Part shown: in pieces, positions 29,134-37,934 of the stretch
How positions within the stretch are numbered: position 1 is the first letter of the stretch
Layout of the letters: the number at the start of each line of letters is the position of its first letter
Assembly (NCBI RefSeq): GCF_000422385.1
Contig: NZ_AULR01000001.1
Location: 62,001-126,000 of the forward strand
Reading direction: 5' to 3'
DNA length: 64,000 nt
Source: Microbacterium indicum DSM 19969
GTDB lineage: Bacteria > Actinomycetota > Actinomycetes > Actinomycetales > Microbacteriaceae
Program-made: the position numbers and the translations under genes
The notes under the pieces: model-generated
Told to the model about the DNA's origin: nothing
Seen by the model: only the letters and a program-made list of their open reading frames with translations
Databases searched by the model: none

Positions 29134-30108
29134 ATGACTGACTCCGACGGCCGCGTGGCGGTGTATCTCGACTTCGACAACATCGTCATGAGCTGGTACG
29201 ACCGCGTCCACGGGCGCAACTCGTTCCACCGCGACCGCCAGCGGATCCACGACGACCCGACCGAGCCCGAGATCGCGGAGCGCCTCGCCGCCGCGACCGT
29301 CGACGTCGGCGCGATCCTCGACTTCGCCGCGAGCTACGGGACCCTCGTCCTCACGCGCGCGTACGCCGACTGGTCGTCGCCCGTCAACGCGATCTACCGC
29401 CGCCAGCTCGTGGCTCGCGCGGTCGACCTCGTGCAGCTCTTCCCGGCCGCCGCGTACGCGAAGAACGGCGCCGACATCCGCCTCGCGGTCGACGCCGTCG
29501 AGGACATGTTCCGCCTGCCCGACCTGACGCACGTCGTCGTCGCGGCGGGCGACAGCGACTACGTCCCGCTCGCGCAGCGGTGCCGCCGCCTCGGCCGCCT
29601 CGTCGTCGGCGTCGGCGTCGCGGGGTCGACGGCGAAGTCTCTCGCCGCGGCCTGCGACGAGTTCGAGGCATACGACACGCTCCCGGGCGTACCCGAGATC
29701 GAGCGCGAGAAGCGCCCCGCCGCGGAGCCCCGCCGGCGCGCCCCGAAGCGCCAGGCCGAGAAGCCGGCTCCCGCTCCCGAGCCGGAGCCGGCCGCCGAGC
29801 CCGCGCCCGCGCCGGAGCCCGCGGACGAGGCCGACGAGATCGACGTGCCGCGCTTCGGCGACACGGCCCCCGAGGATCTGCACGCCGTCGCGACCCAGCT
29901 GCTCGAGCGCGCGCTGCGGGTCGGGAAGGGCGACGACCAGGGCTGGCTGTACGCCTCGGCCGTCAAGCAGCACATGCGCCGCATGGATCCGTCGTTCAGC
30001 GAGAAGGCGCTCGGCTACCGCTCGTTCAACGACTTCCTCGCCTCGCGCGAGACCGTCGCCGAGATCGAGGCGTCGGGTCACGAGCGCCTCGTGCGGCTCA
30101 AGCAGTAG
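29134..30108 (+). CDS. NYN-domain putative RNase with C-terminal LOTUS (OST-HTH) domain
   Basis: A 324-residue protein. Residues about 8-185 are a NYN/PIN-like nuclease domain with the acidic metal-binding pattern YLDFDNI, GADIRLAVDAVEDM and AAGDSDYVPLAQRCR, then a Gly-rich VGVGVAGSTAKSL. A Pro/Ala/Glu-rich linker (about 190-235) follows. The C-terminal about 75 residues (DLHAVATQLLERAL ... LGYRSFNDFL) fit the LOTUS/OST-HTH fold, which binds RNA, including G-rich or structured RNA. Together this suggests a single-strand RNA endonuclease with its own RNA-binding module. It is followed by a tiny zinc-ribbon gene. Biological target unknown. Confidence 0.85.
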   Translation: MTDSDGRVAVYLDFDNIVMSWYDRVHGRNSFHRDRQRIHDDPTEPEIAERLAAATVDVGAILDFAASYGTLVLTRAYADWSSPVNAIYRRQLVARAVDLVQLFPAAAYAKNGADIRLAVDAVEDMFRLPDLTHVVVAAGDSDYVPLAQRCRRLGRLVVGVGVAGSTAKSLAAACDEFEAYDTLPGVPEIEREKRPAAEPRRRAPKRQAEKPAPAPEPEPAAEPAPAPEPADEADEIDVPRFGDTAPEDLHAVATQLLERALRVGKGDDQGWLYASAVKQHMRRMDPSFSEKALGYRSFNDFLASRETVAEIEASGHERLVRLKQ

Positions 30109-30113
30109 CGCGG

Positions 30114-30119
30114 TACCGT
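30114..30119 (+). promoter_or_regulatory. -10-like TACCGT of the small zinc-ribbon gene
   Basis: TACCGT ends 7 nt before the ATG at 30127; there is no ribosome site. Confidence 0.4.
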
Positions 30120-30126
30120 GGGCGCC

Positions 30127-30327
30127 ATGTCGACCACACGATGCTCCCAGTGCAGCCGCGTGATCCGGGGCGCCGGCCACCGCACGGCCACGCGCACGCT
30201 GTGCGACGACTGCTTCGCCACCTACCAGGGGCTCGCCGCCGGCATGCTCGCGAGCGGCGGGAACGTGCGCCGGTCGGTCGCGACGGCCGGATGGTTCAAG
30301 CGGCTGATCGGCCGCCGGAAGAGCTGA
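30127..30327 (+). CDS. Small zinc-ribbon protein of unknown function
   Basis: A 66-residue basic protein. CSQCSRVIRG and, 20 residues later, CDDCFATY form a four-cysteine zinc ribbon. The C-terminus is Arg/Lys-rich (WFKRLIGRRKS). Codon use matches its neighbours. A GTG three codons upstream is an alternative start. It sits between the NYN-LOTUS and MDR genes on the same strand, each with its own TAnnnT hexamer. Nucleic-acid binding is a reasonable guess from the ribbon plus basic tail; no family was recognised. Confidence 0.75.
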   Translation: MSTTRCSQCSRVIRGAGHRTATRTLCDDCFATYQGLAAGMLASGGNVRRSVATAGWFKRLIGRRKS

Positions 30328-30333
30328 CGCCGG

Positions 30334-30339
30334 TAGCGT
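30334..30339 (+). promoter_or_regulatory. -10-like TAGCGT of the MDR gene
   Basis: TAGCGT ends 7 nt before the ATG; there is no ribosome site. Confidence 0.4.
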
Positions 30340-30346
30340 TGGGCGC

Positions 30347-31288
30347 ATGGCGCACGCAGTTCAGTACACCCAGACCGGCGGCCCCGAAGTCCTGAGCCTC
30401 TTCGAGATCCCGGCCCCCGCCCCGGGCGCGGGGCAGATCGCGATCCGCGTCGAGGCGGCCGGGGTCAACCCGCGCGACGTCAAGGAGCGATCCGGAGCCC
30501 GCGCGACCGAGCCGATCACCGCGCCGCGCGGCATCGGCCACGACGGCGCGGGGATCGTCTCGGCCGTCGGCGACGGCGTCGACGGCTTCCGCGTCGGCGA
30601 CCCCGTCGCGTTCCGCGGCATGCTCGGCTCCTACGCGACCGAGGTCGTCGTCGCGGCCTCGAACGCCTTCGTCCGCCCAGCCGGGGTCTCGGCCGCCCAG
30701 GCGGCCGCCCTCGGCATCCCCGCCGGCACCGCCTACCAGGTGCTCCGCTCGCTCGGAGTGCGCGAAGACGAGACGCTCCTGATCCACGGCGGATCCGGGT
30801 CGGTCGGCCAGGCCGCGATCCAGTTCGCCGTGCTCGCGGGCGCGCGCGTCATCGCGACGACGAGCGACGGGCGCGCAGGGCGCGTGCGCGACCTCGGCGC
30901 GGAGCCCGTCCGCTACGGCGACGGCCTGGTGGGCCGCGTGCTCGAGGTCGCGCCCGACGGCGTCGACGCCGTGCTCGACTGCGCAGGCGCCGACGGCGTC
31001 TTCGAGGCGTCGCTCGAGCTCGTGCACGACGCGCAGCGCTTCGCCACTATCGTGCTGGGTGCCGAGGCCGTGGAGCGCGGGCTGCGCGCCTTCAGCGGCG
31101 GATCGCCCCATCCCCTCACGCCGCAGCAGGAGGCCTGGCGGTCGGAGGCCGTCCCCGTCGCGCTCGCCCTCCTCGCGTCGGGCTTCTTCGACGTCGAGCT
31201 CGGCGAGGCGTTCCCCCTCGACCGCGCGGCCGACGCCCACCGTGCGGTGGAGGCCGGCGCGCGCGGCAAGGTCGTCCTCGCTCCCTGA
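30347..31288 (+). CDS. Zinc-free MDR oxidoreductase (quinone reductase-like)
   Basis: A 313-residue NADPH-dependent medium-chain reductase of the QOR/zeta-crystallin type. It has the N-terminal substrate domain with GVNPRDVKERSG and HDGAGIVSAVGDGVDGFRVGD, and the cofactor domain with LLIHGGSGSVGQAAIQFA (the AxGxxG-like NADPH motif). No catalytic-zinc Cys/His set is present, which separates it from IdnD. Usual substrates are quinones or enones. It is convergent with the GH3 gene, 16 nt apart. Confidence 0.88.
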   Translation: MAHAVQYTQTGGPEVLSLFEIPAPAPGAGQIAIRVEAAGVNPRDVKERSGARATEPITAPRGIGHDGAGIVSAVGDGVDGFRVGDPVAFRGMLGSYATEVVVAASNAFVRPAGVSAAQAAALGIPAGTAYQVLRSLGVREDETLLIHGGSGSVGQAAIQFAVLAGARVIATTSDGRAGRVRDLGAEPVRYGDGLVGRVLEVAPDGVDAVLDCAGADGVFEASLELVHDAQRFATIVLGAEAVERGLRAFSGGSPHPLTPQQEAWRSEAVPVALALLASGFFDVELGEAFPLDRAADAHRAVEAGARGKVVLAP

Positions 31289-31304
31289 CCCGCCGCGCGG
31301 GCGC

Positions 31305-33608
31305 TCAGCCGATCCGCACGTCGACGATCCTGCGGTCGTCGGGCCCCACCTCGTGGACCTCGCCCGTGAGGTCGACGAGGGCGCGCGGCGTCGCCGCGCC
31401 CGGGAGGCGCGAGCCCGCCTCGGCGTGCGAAGCGGCCCACACCTCGATCGCGCCGGGCTCGACGACGCGCACGAGGCGCCGGTCGGAGAACGCGAGCCGC
31501 GCCGTCGGGACGTCGAACGCGACGCGCTTCGACTCCCCCGCCGCGAGCGGCACGCGCGCATAGCCGAGGAGCTGCGCGACGGGGCGCGCGACCGACGCGA
31601 CGGTGTCGCGCGCGTAGAGCTGCACGACCTCCGTGCCCGCGACGCCCGAGGTGTTCGTCACCGTCACGGCGGCCGCGAAGGATCCCCCGGTCGGGGCCTC
31701 GGCCGTGAGCTCGAGGTCGGCGTAGGCGAACTCGGCGAGCGAGAGGCCGAACCCGAAGGGCCGCGCGGGCGTCGGGTCGGTCGACGTGACGCTCGACGGG
31801 CCGCCGAGCGTGGGGTGCAGGTAGCGGTAGGGCTGCGCCCCCGCCGACCGCGGGAGGGACACGGGCAGCCGGCCCGAGAACGCCGCGGATCCGGAGAGGA
31901 GCCGCGCGATCGCTGTCGCGCCCTCCTCGCCCGGGAAGAACGCCTGCAGCACGGCGCCGGGCCGAGGCCCCGCGCCGTCGAGCGCCCAGCCGATCGCGTA
32001 GGGCCTGCCCGTGACCGCGACCATGACGACGGGGGTCCCCGTCGCGACGATGCGCTCGACGAGCTCGCGCTGGACGCCGGGCAGCTCGAGCGATTCGGTG
32101 TCGTTGCCCTCGCCGACGGATCCGCGCCCGAAGAGCCCCGCGAGGTCGCCGACCACGACGACGGCGACGTCGGCCGCAGCCGCGACGGCCGCGGCCTCCT
32201 CGAAGCCCGATCGGTCGTCGCCCTCGACATCGCAGCCGCGCGCCGTCGTGACCTCGGCCTCCGGGAACTCGGCCGCCAGCGCGTCGGCGACGGTCGGGAA
32301 CGCGAAGCCGAGCTCGTGATCCGGGTACCCCGCGAGCACGTGGTTCGCGAACGAGTAGCAGCCCTGGAGCGCCTCGGCCGAGTCGCCGTTCGGGCCGACG
32401 ACGGCGATGCGCCGCGGGTCGACGAGCGGCAGGGCGCCGTCATGGGAGAGCAGGACGATCGACTCCTCGGCGAGGCGGCGAGCGACGTCGCGATGGGCGG
32501 GCGTGTCGAGATCGACCGCCGCCGGCGCCTCGGCCGCGAACGCGTCGGGATCCAGGAGCCCGAGCTCCTCCTTCTGCGTCAGGACCCGGAGAACCGACCT
32601 GTCGACGATCTCCTCGTCCATCCGCCCCGAGCGCACGCGCTCGACGAGGGGCTCGAGGAACGCGTCGCCCGTGGGGAGCTCGACGTCGATGCCGGCTGTG
32701 AGGGCGAGTTCGGCGGCCTCGCCGCGGTCGGCCGCGACCTGGTGCATGACCTCGAGGAAGGCGACGGCGAAGTAGTCCGACACGACGACGCCGTCGAAGC
32801 CCAGCCTGCCGCGCAGCAGATCCGTGAAGATCGCGGGGTCGGACGCGACGGGGACGCCGTCGATGTCGGCGTAGTTGTTCATGACGCTCCGCGCGCCGCC
32901 GTCGCGGATCGCCATCTCGAACGGCGGCACGAAGACGTCGGCGATCTCGCGCGGTCCCGCGTGCACGGGCGCGTGGTTGCGCCCGCCGATCGACCCCGAG
33001 TAGCCGAGGAAGTGCTTGAGCGTCGCGTGGACGCCCTGCAACTGGAGGCCGCGCACGAACGCGGTGCCGACGGTGCCGACGAGGTAGGGGTCCTCGCCGA
33101 TCGTCTCGTCGATCCTCCCCCAGCGCGGGTCGCGCGCGACGTCGAGCACGGGCGCGAGGCCCTGGTGCACGCCGAGCTCGCGCATCGACGCCCCGATGAG
33201 CGACGCCATCTCCTCGACGAGGTCGGGATCGAACGCCGCGCCCCACGCGAGGGGCGTCGGGAAGGTCGCGGCGCGCCAGGCGGCGAGGCCCGTGAGGATC
33301 TCCTCGTGGACGATCGCGGGGATTCCAAGCCGGGTCTCGGCGACGAGGCGGCGCTGCTCGGCGACGAGCCACGCGGCGCGCTCGGCGGCGTCGACGGGCC
33401 GCGTGCCGTACACCCGCGTGAAGTGCCCGATGCCGTGCCGCGTGATCTCGGCGAGCGGCGTGCCCGAGGTCGTGTCCATCTCGTCCTGCATCGGGGCCGC
33501 GATCGTGCCACCCTGGTCGAGCCAGTAGCCGACGAGCTGCGCGACCTTCTCTTCGAGGGTCATCTGCGTGAGGAGCGCGCGGACGCGCTCCGAGTGCCCG
33601 GTCGTCAT
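31305..33608 (-). CDS. GH3 family beta-glycosidase
   Basis: A 767-residue glycoside hydrolase that removes terminal beta-glucose or beta-xylose residues. The N-terminal TIM barrel shows RLGIPAIVHEE, GLAPVLDVARDPRWGR, ETIGEDPYLV and KHFLGYSGS. The catalytic nucleophile is the Asp in VVVSDYFAV (about residue 277). An alpha/beta sandwich and a C-terminal fibronectin-III-like domain follow (VTVTNTSGVAGTEVVQLY). There is no signal peptide, so it is cytoplasmic and should cleave sugars brought in by the coupled ABC importer. Its ATG overlaps the permease stop by 4 nt (ATGA). Glucose versus xylose specificity is open. Confidence 0.93.
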   Translation of the reverse strand: MTTGHSERVRALLTQMTLEEKVAQLVGYWLDQGGTIAAPMQDEMDTTSGTPLAEITRHGIGHFTRVYGTRPVDAAERAAWLVAEQRRLVAETRLGIPAIVHEEILTGLAAWRAATFPTPLAWGAAFDPDLVEEMASLIGASMRELGVHQGLAPVLDVARDPRWGRIDETIGEDPYLVGTVGTAFVRGLQLQGVHATLKHFLGYSGSIGGRNHAPVHAGPREIADVFVPPFEMAIRDGGARSVMNNYADIDGVPVASDPAIFTDLLRGRLGFDGVVVSDYFAVAFLEVMHQVAADRGEAAELALTAGIDVELPTGDAFLEPLVERVRSGRMDEEIVDRSVLRVLTQKEELGLLDPDAFAAEAPAAVDLDTPAHRDVARRLAEESIVLLSHDGALPLVDPRRIAVVGPNGDSAEALQGCYSFANHVLAGYPDHELGFAFPTVADALAAEFPEAEVTTARGCDVEGDDRSGFEEAAAVAAAADVAVVVVGDLAGLFGRGSVGEGNDTESLELPGVQRELVERIVATGTPVVMVAVTGRPYAIGWALDGAGPRPGAVLQAFFPGEEGATAIARLLSGSAAFSGRLPVSLPRSAGAQPYRYLHPTLGGPSSVTSTDPTPARPFGFGLSLAEFAYADLELTAEAPTGGSFAAAVTVTNTSGVAGTEVVQLYARDTVASVARPVAQLLGYARVPLAAGESKRVAFDVPTARLAFSDRRLVRVVEPGAIEVWAASHAEAGSRLPGAATPRALVDLTGEVHEVGPDDRRIVDVRIG

Positions 33609-34483
33609 CCCTTGATCGCCCCCGTGAGGCCGCCGACGATGCGGCGCTCGAAGAGGCTGAAGAAGATCAGCGCGGGGATCATCGACAGCGACGTGTACGC
33701 GAGGACGCGCGCCGTGTCGACCGAATACTGCGACGAGAAGCTCTGCACGCCGAGCGGCAGCGTGAAGAGGCTCGAGTCGTTGAGGATGAAGAGCGGGAGC
33801 ATGTAGCCGTTCCAGGTGGTGACGAAGGCGAGGATCCCGACCGTGACGACGCCGGGCATCGACAGCGGGATCACCATGCGCCAGAAGAAGCCGAGCCGAC
33901 TCGCGCCGTCGATCGACGCCGCCTCCTCGAGCTCCTTCGGGATCGCCCGGAGGAACGGCACGAGGATGATGATCGTCGTCGGGAGCGCGAACGCGATCTG
34001 CGGCAGGATGATGCCGCCGAGGCTGTTGACGAGGCCGAGGTTGCGGATCAGCAGGTACAGCGGCGTGATCGCGACCGTGACGGGGAACATGAGTCCGGCC
34101 GCGAAGAGCGAGTACATGGCCCCGCGCCCCGCGAAGTCGTAGCGCGCGAGCACGTAGCTCGCCATGACCCCGAGCACGACGACGCCCGCCGTCGTGGCGA
34201 CCGCTGAGATCGTCGAGTTGCCGAGCGCGGTCCAGAACGCGCCGCTCGCGAGGACGTCGACGTAGTTCGAGACGACCCACGGCGCAGGGAACCCCGAGGG
34301 GTCGGCCGTGATCTGCGACGTCGATCGGAAGCCGCCGATGACGATGTAGAGGACGGGCCCGATGCAGATGCCGACGAGGATCACCGCGATGAGGTAGGCC
34401 CACGGGCTGCCCGAGGACCCCTTCCTCCTGCGCGGCTTCTCCCCCGGCCGGATGACGCCGATGGCGACCTGTGTGGCGCTCAC
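33605..34483 (-). CDS. Carbohydrate ABC transporter permease, MalG type
   Basis: A 292-residue inner-membrane subunit of a CUT1 oligosaccharide importer. After a basic cytoplasmic N-terminus there are six helices. The EAA loop that contacts the ATPase reads EEAASIDGASRLGFFWRMVIPLSMPG. It overlaps both neighbours by 4 nt (the MalF-type gene before it and GH3 after it). No ATPase is encoded in this module, which is normal for CUT1 systems sharing an MsiK-type ATPase elsewhere. Confidence 0.93.
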   Translation of the reverse strand: MSATQVAIGVIRPGEKPRRRKGSSGSPWAYLIAVILVGICIGPVLYIVIGGFRSTSQITADPSGFPAPWVVSNYVDVLASGAFWTALGNSTISAVATTAGVVVLGVMASYVLARYDFAGRGAMYSLFAAGLMFPVTVAITPLYLLIRNLGLVNSLGGIILPQIAFALPTTIIILVPFLRAIPKELEEAASIDGASRLGFFWRMVIPLSMPGVVTVGILAFVTTWNGYMLPLFILNDSSLFTLPLGVQSFSSQYSVDTARVLAYTSLSMIPALIFFSLFERRIVGGLTGAIKG

Positions 34484-35487
34484 GCCTTCTTCCCCTTCCG
34501 CCCGCTCTCACCCGTGACGGCACCCTCGGTGTCGCGGCGCAGGACGTAGCGCTGGTAGACGAGGGCGACCGCGAGCGAGATGAGGAACAGCACGACGGCG
34601 ACGGCGTTTCCGAAGCCGTAGTTCCCCGCCAGGTGGCCGTTCTGATACATGTAGGTCGCCATCGTCGAGGTGCCGGCCGTCGAGGCGATGTACTGGCCCC
34701 AGATGATGTTGACGAGGTCGAACAGCTGGAGCGATCCGATCATCGACAGGAAGGCCCAGATCCGGATCGTCGGTCCGAGGAGCGGCAGCGTGATCGACCA
34801 CTGCGTCTTCCAGAAGCCCGCTCCGTCGATCGCGGCGGCCTCGTAGACCTCCTCGGGGATCGACTGCAGCCCCGCGAGCATGAGGATGACGGCGAAGCCG
34901 ATGTACTTCCACGTGATGATGAGGAGCAGCGTCCCCATCGCGATCTTCGGGTCGGCGAGCCACGAGTTCTGCAGCGCGTCGAGCCCGAGCTTGCCGAGCA
35001 TCGAGTTGATCGCGCCCGCGTCCTGGAGCATGAGCGACCAGCCCGTCCCCACGACGACCTCCGAGATCACGTACGGGACGAAGATCAGGACGCGGATGAG
35101 CGAGCGTCCGCGCATCCGCTGGTTGAGCAGCAGCGCGAAGAGGATCGCGATGGGTCCCTGCAGGATCAGCGACGCGACGACGATCACGAAGTTGTGGACG
35201 ACCGCAGAGCGGAACGTCGGATCCGCGAAGATCTGGGCGTAGTTGTCGAAGCCGACGAAGTCGTCGGGGAAGCCGAAGCCCTTCCACTTGAAGAACCCGT
35301 AGAACACCGCCATCACGACGGGGAAGATCACGAACCCGACGAAGACGACGAGGGCGGGGCCCGCGAGGAGGGCGATCTCGCCGCGCTTGCGCCAGTCGGC
35401 TGGGCGCCGCGGCCGCGCCGGGGCCGGCCGGGACGCGCGTGCGTCCGGGCCGGCCCCGGCGGGGGCGGTGGGTGCTGCGACGGACAT
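34480..35487 (-). CDS. Carbohydrate ABC transporter permease, MalF type
   Basis: A 335-residue membrane subunit and partner of the MalG-type protein next to it. The first about 45 residues are Pro/Ala/Arg-rich and cytoplasmic. Six helices follow, with the EAA loop EEVYEAAAIDGAGFWKTQWSITLPLLGP. It starts 3 nt after the binding-protein stop and overlaps the next permease by 4 nt. Confidence 0.93.
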   Translation of the reverse strand: MSVAAPTAPAGAGPDARASRPAPARPRRPADWRKRGEIALLAGPALVVFVGFVIFPVVMAVFYGFFKWKGFGFPDDFVGFDNYAQIFADPTFRSAVVHNFVIVVASLILQGPIAILFALLLNQRMRGRSLIRVLIFVPYVISEVVVGTGWSLMLQDAGAINSMLGKLGLDALQNSWLADPKIAMGTLLLIITWKYIGFAVILMLAGLQSIPEEVYEAAAIDGAGFWKTQWSITLPLLGPTIRIWAFLSMIGSLQLFDLVNIIWGQYIASTAGTSTMATYMYQNGHLAGNYGFGNAVAVVLFLISLAVALVYQRYVLRRDTEGAVTGESGRKGKKA

Positions 35488-35490
35488 CGA

Positions 35491-36774
35491 TCAGCCGCGG
35501 GCCGCGGCCTGCGTCGCCGTGTCGATGATCTGCTGCGGCGACCCCGATCCCGCGAGCATGTCGACGATCGCGGTGTTGAGCGCGTTGCCGACGTTCTGCC
35601 CGAGCAGCGTGTCGAGCCAGGTGACGACGTACGACGAGTCGTTGTACGCCTCGAGGATCGGCTGCAGCGCGGGGTCGCTCACGGCGCCCTGCGCCTCGGT
35701 CGACGCCGGGATCGTCTGGTAGGCCTCGGCGTACGCCTCCTGCTGGTCCTGCGTCGCGAGGAAGTTCAGGAAGTCGGCGCAGGCCGGCGGGGCCGACGCG
35801 GCGCAGGCGAAGCCGTCGACGCCGCCCATGAGCGCGGCGGGGTCGCCCTCGCCGCCGTCGACCGACGGGAACGGGAACCATCCGAGGTCGGCGAGCGGCT
35901 GCTCGTCGGGGGTCAGGCCCGCGATGACGCCCACGTCCCAGCCGCCCATGAGCTCCATGGCCGCCTGGTGGTTGGCGACGAGGCCCGCCGAGGATCCGGC
36001 GCCCTCCTGCGCGGGGGTCGTGAGGAAGCCCGTGTTGAACGGCTCGGTGTCGGCGAAGTCGGCGAGGTCCTGGGCCGCCGCGGTCCAGCACGGGGCGCTG
36101 AAGTCGACGTCGGTCGCGATGCTCTCGATCGTCTCCTGGCCGCACTCGCGCAGCGCGAAGAAGTAGAACCAGTGCGCAGCCGGCCACGCGTCCTTCGCGC
36201 CGAGGGCGATCGGCTGGATGCCGGCCGCCTTGAGGGCGTCGACGGCGTCGCTCAGCTCGTCCATCGTCGTGGGGGTCTCGGTGATCCCGGCCTGCTCGAA
36301 GAGATCCTTGCTGTAGAAGATGCCCCCGGGGAGCACCGCGAGCGGGAGCGCGTAGGTGCTCCCGTCGATCGTGAACGCGCTGAGCGCGCCCTCGCCGATC
36401 GCCGCCGTCGTGTCGGCGTCGAGCGAGTCCGACAGGTCGGCCACGACGCCCGCGTCGACCATGTCGGCGAGCTTCCCGCCGCCGCGCGACAGGAAGACGT
36501 CTGGCATGTCGCCCGAGTTGACGGCGGTCTGGAGCTTGCCGTCGAGGTCCTCGTTCTGGACGGCCGTGACCTCGACGGTCACGCCCGACTCGGCCTCGAA
36601 CGCGGCGGCGGCGTCCTCCCAGTACTGCTGGCCGGGGCCCGTCGTCGAGTTGTGCCAGAGCGTGAGGGTGTCGTCGTCTCCCCCGCCTCCGGATCCGCCC
36701 GCGCAGCCGGCGAGTACGACCGTCGTCGCTGCTGCGGCCGCGACGGCGGTGAAGATCCTGCGTCGAATTCCCAT
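35491..36774 (-). CDS. Sugar-binding lipoprotein of the ABC importer (module 1)
   Basis: A 427-residue extracellular solute-binding protein of the CUT1 type. The signal peptide MGIRRRIFTAVAAAAATTVVLAGC ends in the lipobox LAGC, followed by a Gly-rich linker and TLTLWHNSTTGPGQQYWEDAAAAF, typical of oligosaccharide binders. The ATG was chosen for GAGGAG 10 nt upstream; in-frame ATGs further upstream would push the signal peptide away from the N-terminus. It is the first gene of the importer-GH3 operon, controlled by the palindrome and promoter upstream. Ligand probably a beta-gluco- or beta-xylo-oligosaccharide. Confidence 0.92.
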   Translation of the reverse strand: MGIRRRIFTAVAAAAATTVVLAGCAGGSGGGGDDDTLTLWHNSTTGPGQQYWEDAAAAFEAESGVTVEVTAVQNEDLDGKLQTAVNSGDMPDVFLSRGGGKLADMVDAGVVADLSDSLDADTTAAIGEGALSAFTIDGSTYALPLAVLPGGIFYSKDLFEQAGITETPTTMDELSDAVDALKAAGIQPIALGAKDAWPAAHWFYFFALRECGQETIESIATDVDFSAPCWTAAAQDLADFADTEPFNTGFLTTPAQEGAGSSAGLVANHQAAMELMGGWDVGVIAGLTPDEQPLADLGWFPFPSVDGGEGDPAALMGGVDGFACAASAPPACADFLNFLATQDQQEAYAEAYQTIPASTEAQGAVSDPALQPILEAYNDSSYVVTWLDTLLGQNVGNALNTAIVDMLAGSGSPQQIIDTATQAAARG

Positions 36775-36842
36775 GGCGTTGTGTCTCCTCATCGAGTGGT
36801 CATCGCCCGTGCCGGCGACGGGTGACGCCGGCATCAGCACCG

Positions 36843-36871
36843 ATCGTGACAGCGGAACGACGCCGTGTCAA
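36843..36871 (-). promoter_or_regulatory. Promoter of the importer-GH3 operon
   Basis: On the minus strand TTGACA (complement of 36866-36871), a 17-nt spacer and CACGAT (complement of 36843-36848). The -35 overlaps the adjacent LacI operator by two bases. Confidence 0.6.
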
Positions 36872-36889
36872 ACGTTATCGATAACGTTT
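36870..36889. promoter_or_regulatory. LacI-family operator, perfect 20-bp palindrome
   Basis: AAACGTTATCGATAACGTTT is fully self-complementary. It abuts the -35 of the divergent importer operon on one side and the putative -35 (TTCGAT, 36889-36894) of the lacI gene on the other, so one bound repressor could shut both promoters. Confidence 0.8.
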
Positions 36890-36926
36890 TCGATCCGGCG
36901 TCCGCGTCGGCTACGGTAGAGGGACC

Positions 36927-37934
36927 ATGACGCTCGACCTGCCGCGCCCCGCGCGCACCACGATCACCGACGTCGCCCGCGCGGCCGGCGTCTCGGTCGC
37001 CACGGTGTCGAAGGTCATCAACGGGCGCGATGGGATCGCGGCGGCCACGACCGACCGCGTCCTCAAGGTCGTCGCCGACCTGGGCTACGAGCGATCCCTC
37101 GTCGCCGCGTCGCTCCGCGGGAACCGCACGAACGTCATCGGCGTGCTCGTCGCCGAGTTCGAGCCCTTCGCACTCCAGCTCCTCGCCGGCATGAACGACG
37201 CGCTCTCCGCGACGCGATACGACGTCCTCGCCTACGCCGGCGCGGTGTCGGCCGGCTCGCACCAGGGGTGGGAGAACCGCTCGCTCTCGCGGCTCGGCGG
37301 AACCCTGATCGACGGCGCGATCCTCGTCACCCCCACCGTCACGCTGCCGAAGGCGTCGATCCCGATCGTCGCGATCGACCCGCACTCGGGCGCGCGCGGG
37401 GCCGCGACCGTCGACACCGACAACCTCGACGGGGCGCGCGCCGCGACGCGGCACCTCATCGAGTCGGGCCACACCCGCATCGCGCACCTCCGCGGCCGCG
37501 ACGACCTGGAGTCGGCGGCGCTCCGCGAGCGCGGTTACCGCGAGGCTCTCGACGACGCGGGCATCCCGGCCCTGCCCGACCTCGTCGTGGCGGGCGGGTA
37601 CCGCGCCGAGGAGTCGACGCGCGCGGCGCACGACCTCCTCGCGCTGCCCGAACCGCCCACGGCCGTGTTCGCGGCGAACGACGTCTCGGCGCTCGAGATG
37701 ATGCGGGTCGCGGCCGAGCGCGGCCTCTCGGTCCCGGGCGACCTCTCGGTCGTCGGCTTCGACGACATCCCCGCCGCGACGGCGCACGGCCTGACGACGG
37801 TGCGCCAGCCGCTCGGGGACATGGGGCGCGCCGCGGTCGACATGATGGTGCGGCTCCTGGCCGACGACGCGGCCGCCGAGAACGTGCGGCTGCCCGCCGA
37901 GCTCGTCGTGCGCTCGTCGACCGCCCGGCTCTAG
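36927..37934 (+). CDS. LacI-family transcriptional regulator (module 1)
   Basis: A 335-residue repressor. The N-terminal helix-turn-helix and hinge read [27 protein letters not shown] periplasmic-binding-protein-like effector domain follows (LVVAGGY, FAANDVSALEMMRVAAERGLSVPGDLSVVGFDDIP). It is divergent from the importer-GH3 operon and presumably binds the 20-bp palindrome between them, regulating both. TACGGT lies 9 nt before the ATG. Its TAG stop shares the palindromic CTAG with the stop of the convergent ROK gene. The inducer is probably the sugar handled by the GH3 enzyme. Confidence 0.92.
   Translation: MTLDLPRPARTTITDVARAAGVSVATVSKVINGRDGIAAATTDRVLKVVADLGYERSLVAASLRGNRTNVIGVLVAEFEPFALQLLAGMNDALSATRYDVLAYAGAVSAGSHQGWENRSLSRLGGTLIDGAILVTPTVTLPKASIPIVAIDPHSGARGAATVDTDNLDGARAATRHLIESGHTRIAHLRGRDDLESAALRERGYREALDDAGIPALPDLVVAGGYRAEESTRAAHDLLALPEPPTAVFAANDVSALEMMRVAAERGLSVPGDLSVVGFDDIPAATAHGLTTVRQPLGDMGRAAVDMMVRLLADDAAAENVRLPAELVVRSSTARL

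Noticed and set aside
31059..33806. A 915-codon plus-strand open frame opposite the GH3 gene.
   Set aside because: Arg/Asp/Val-rich shadow; the complementary strand encodes a full GH3 enzyme.
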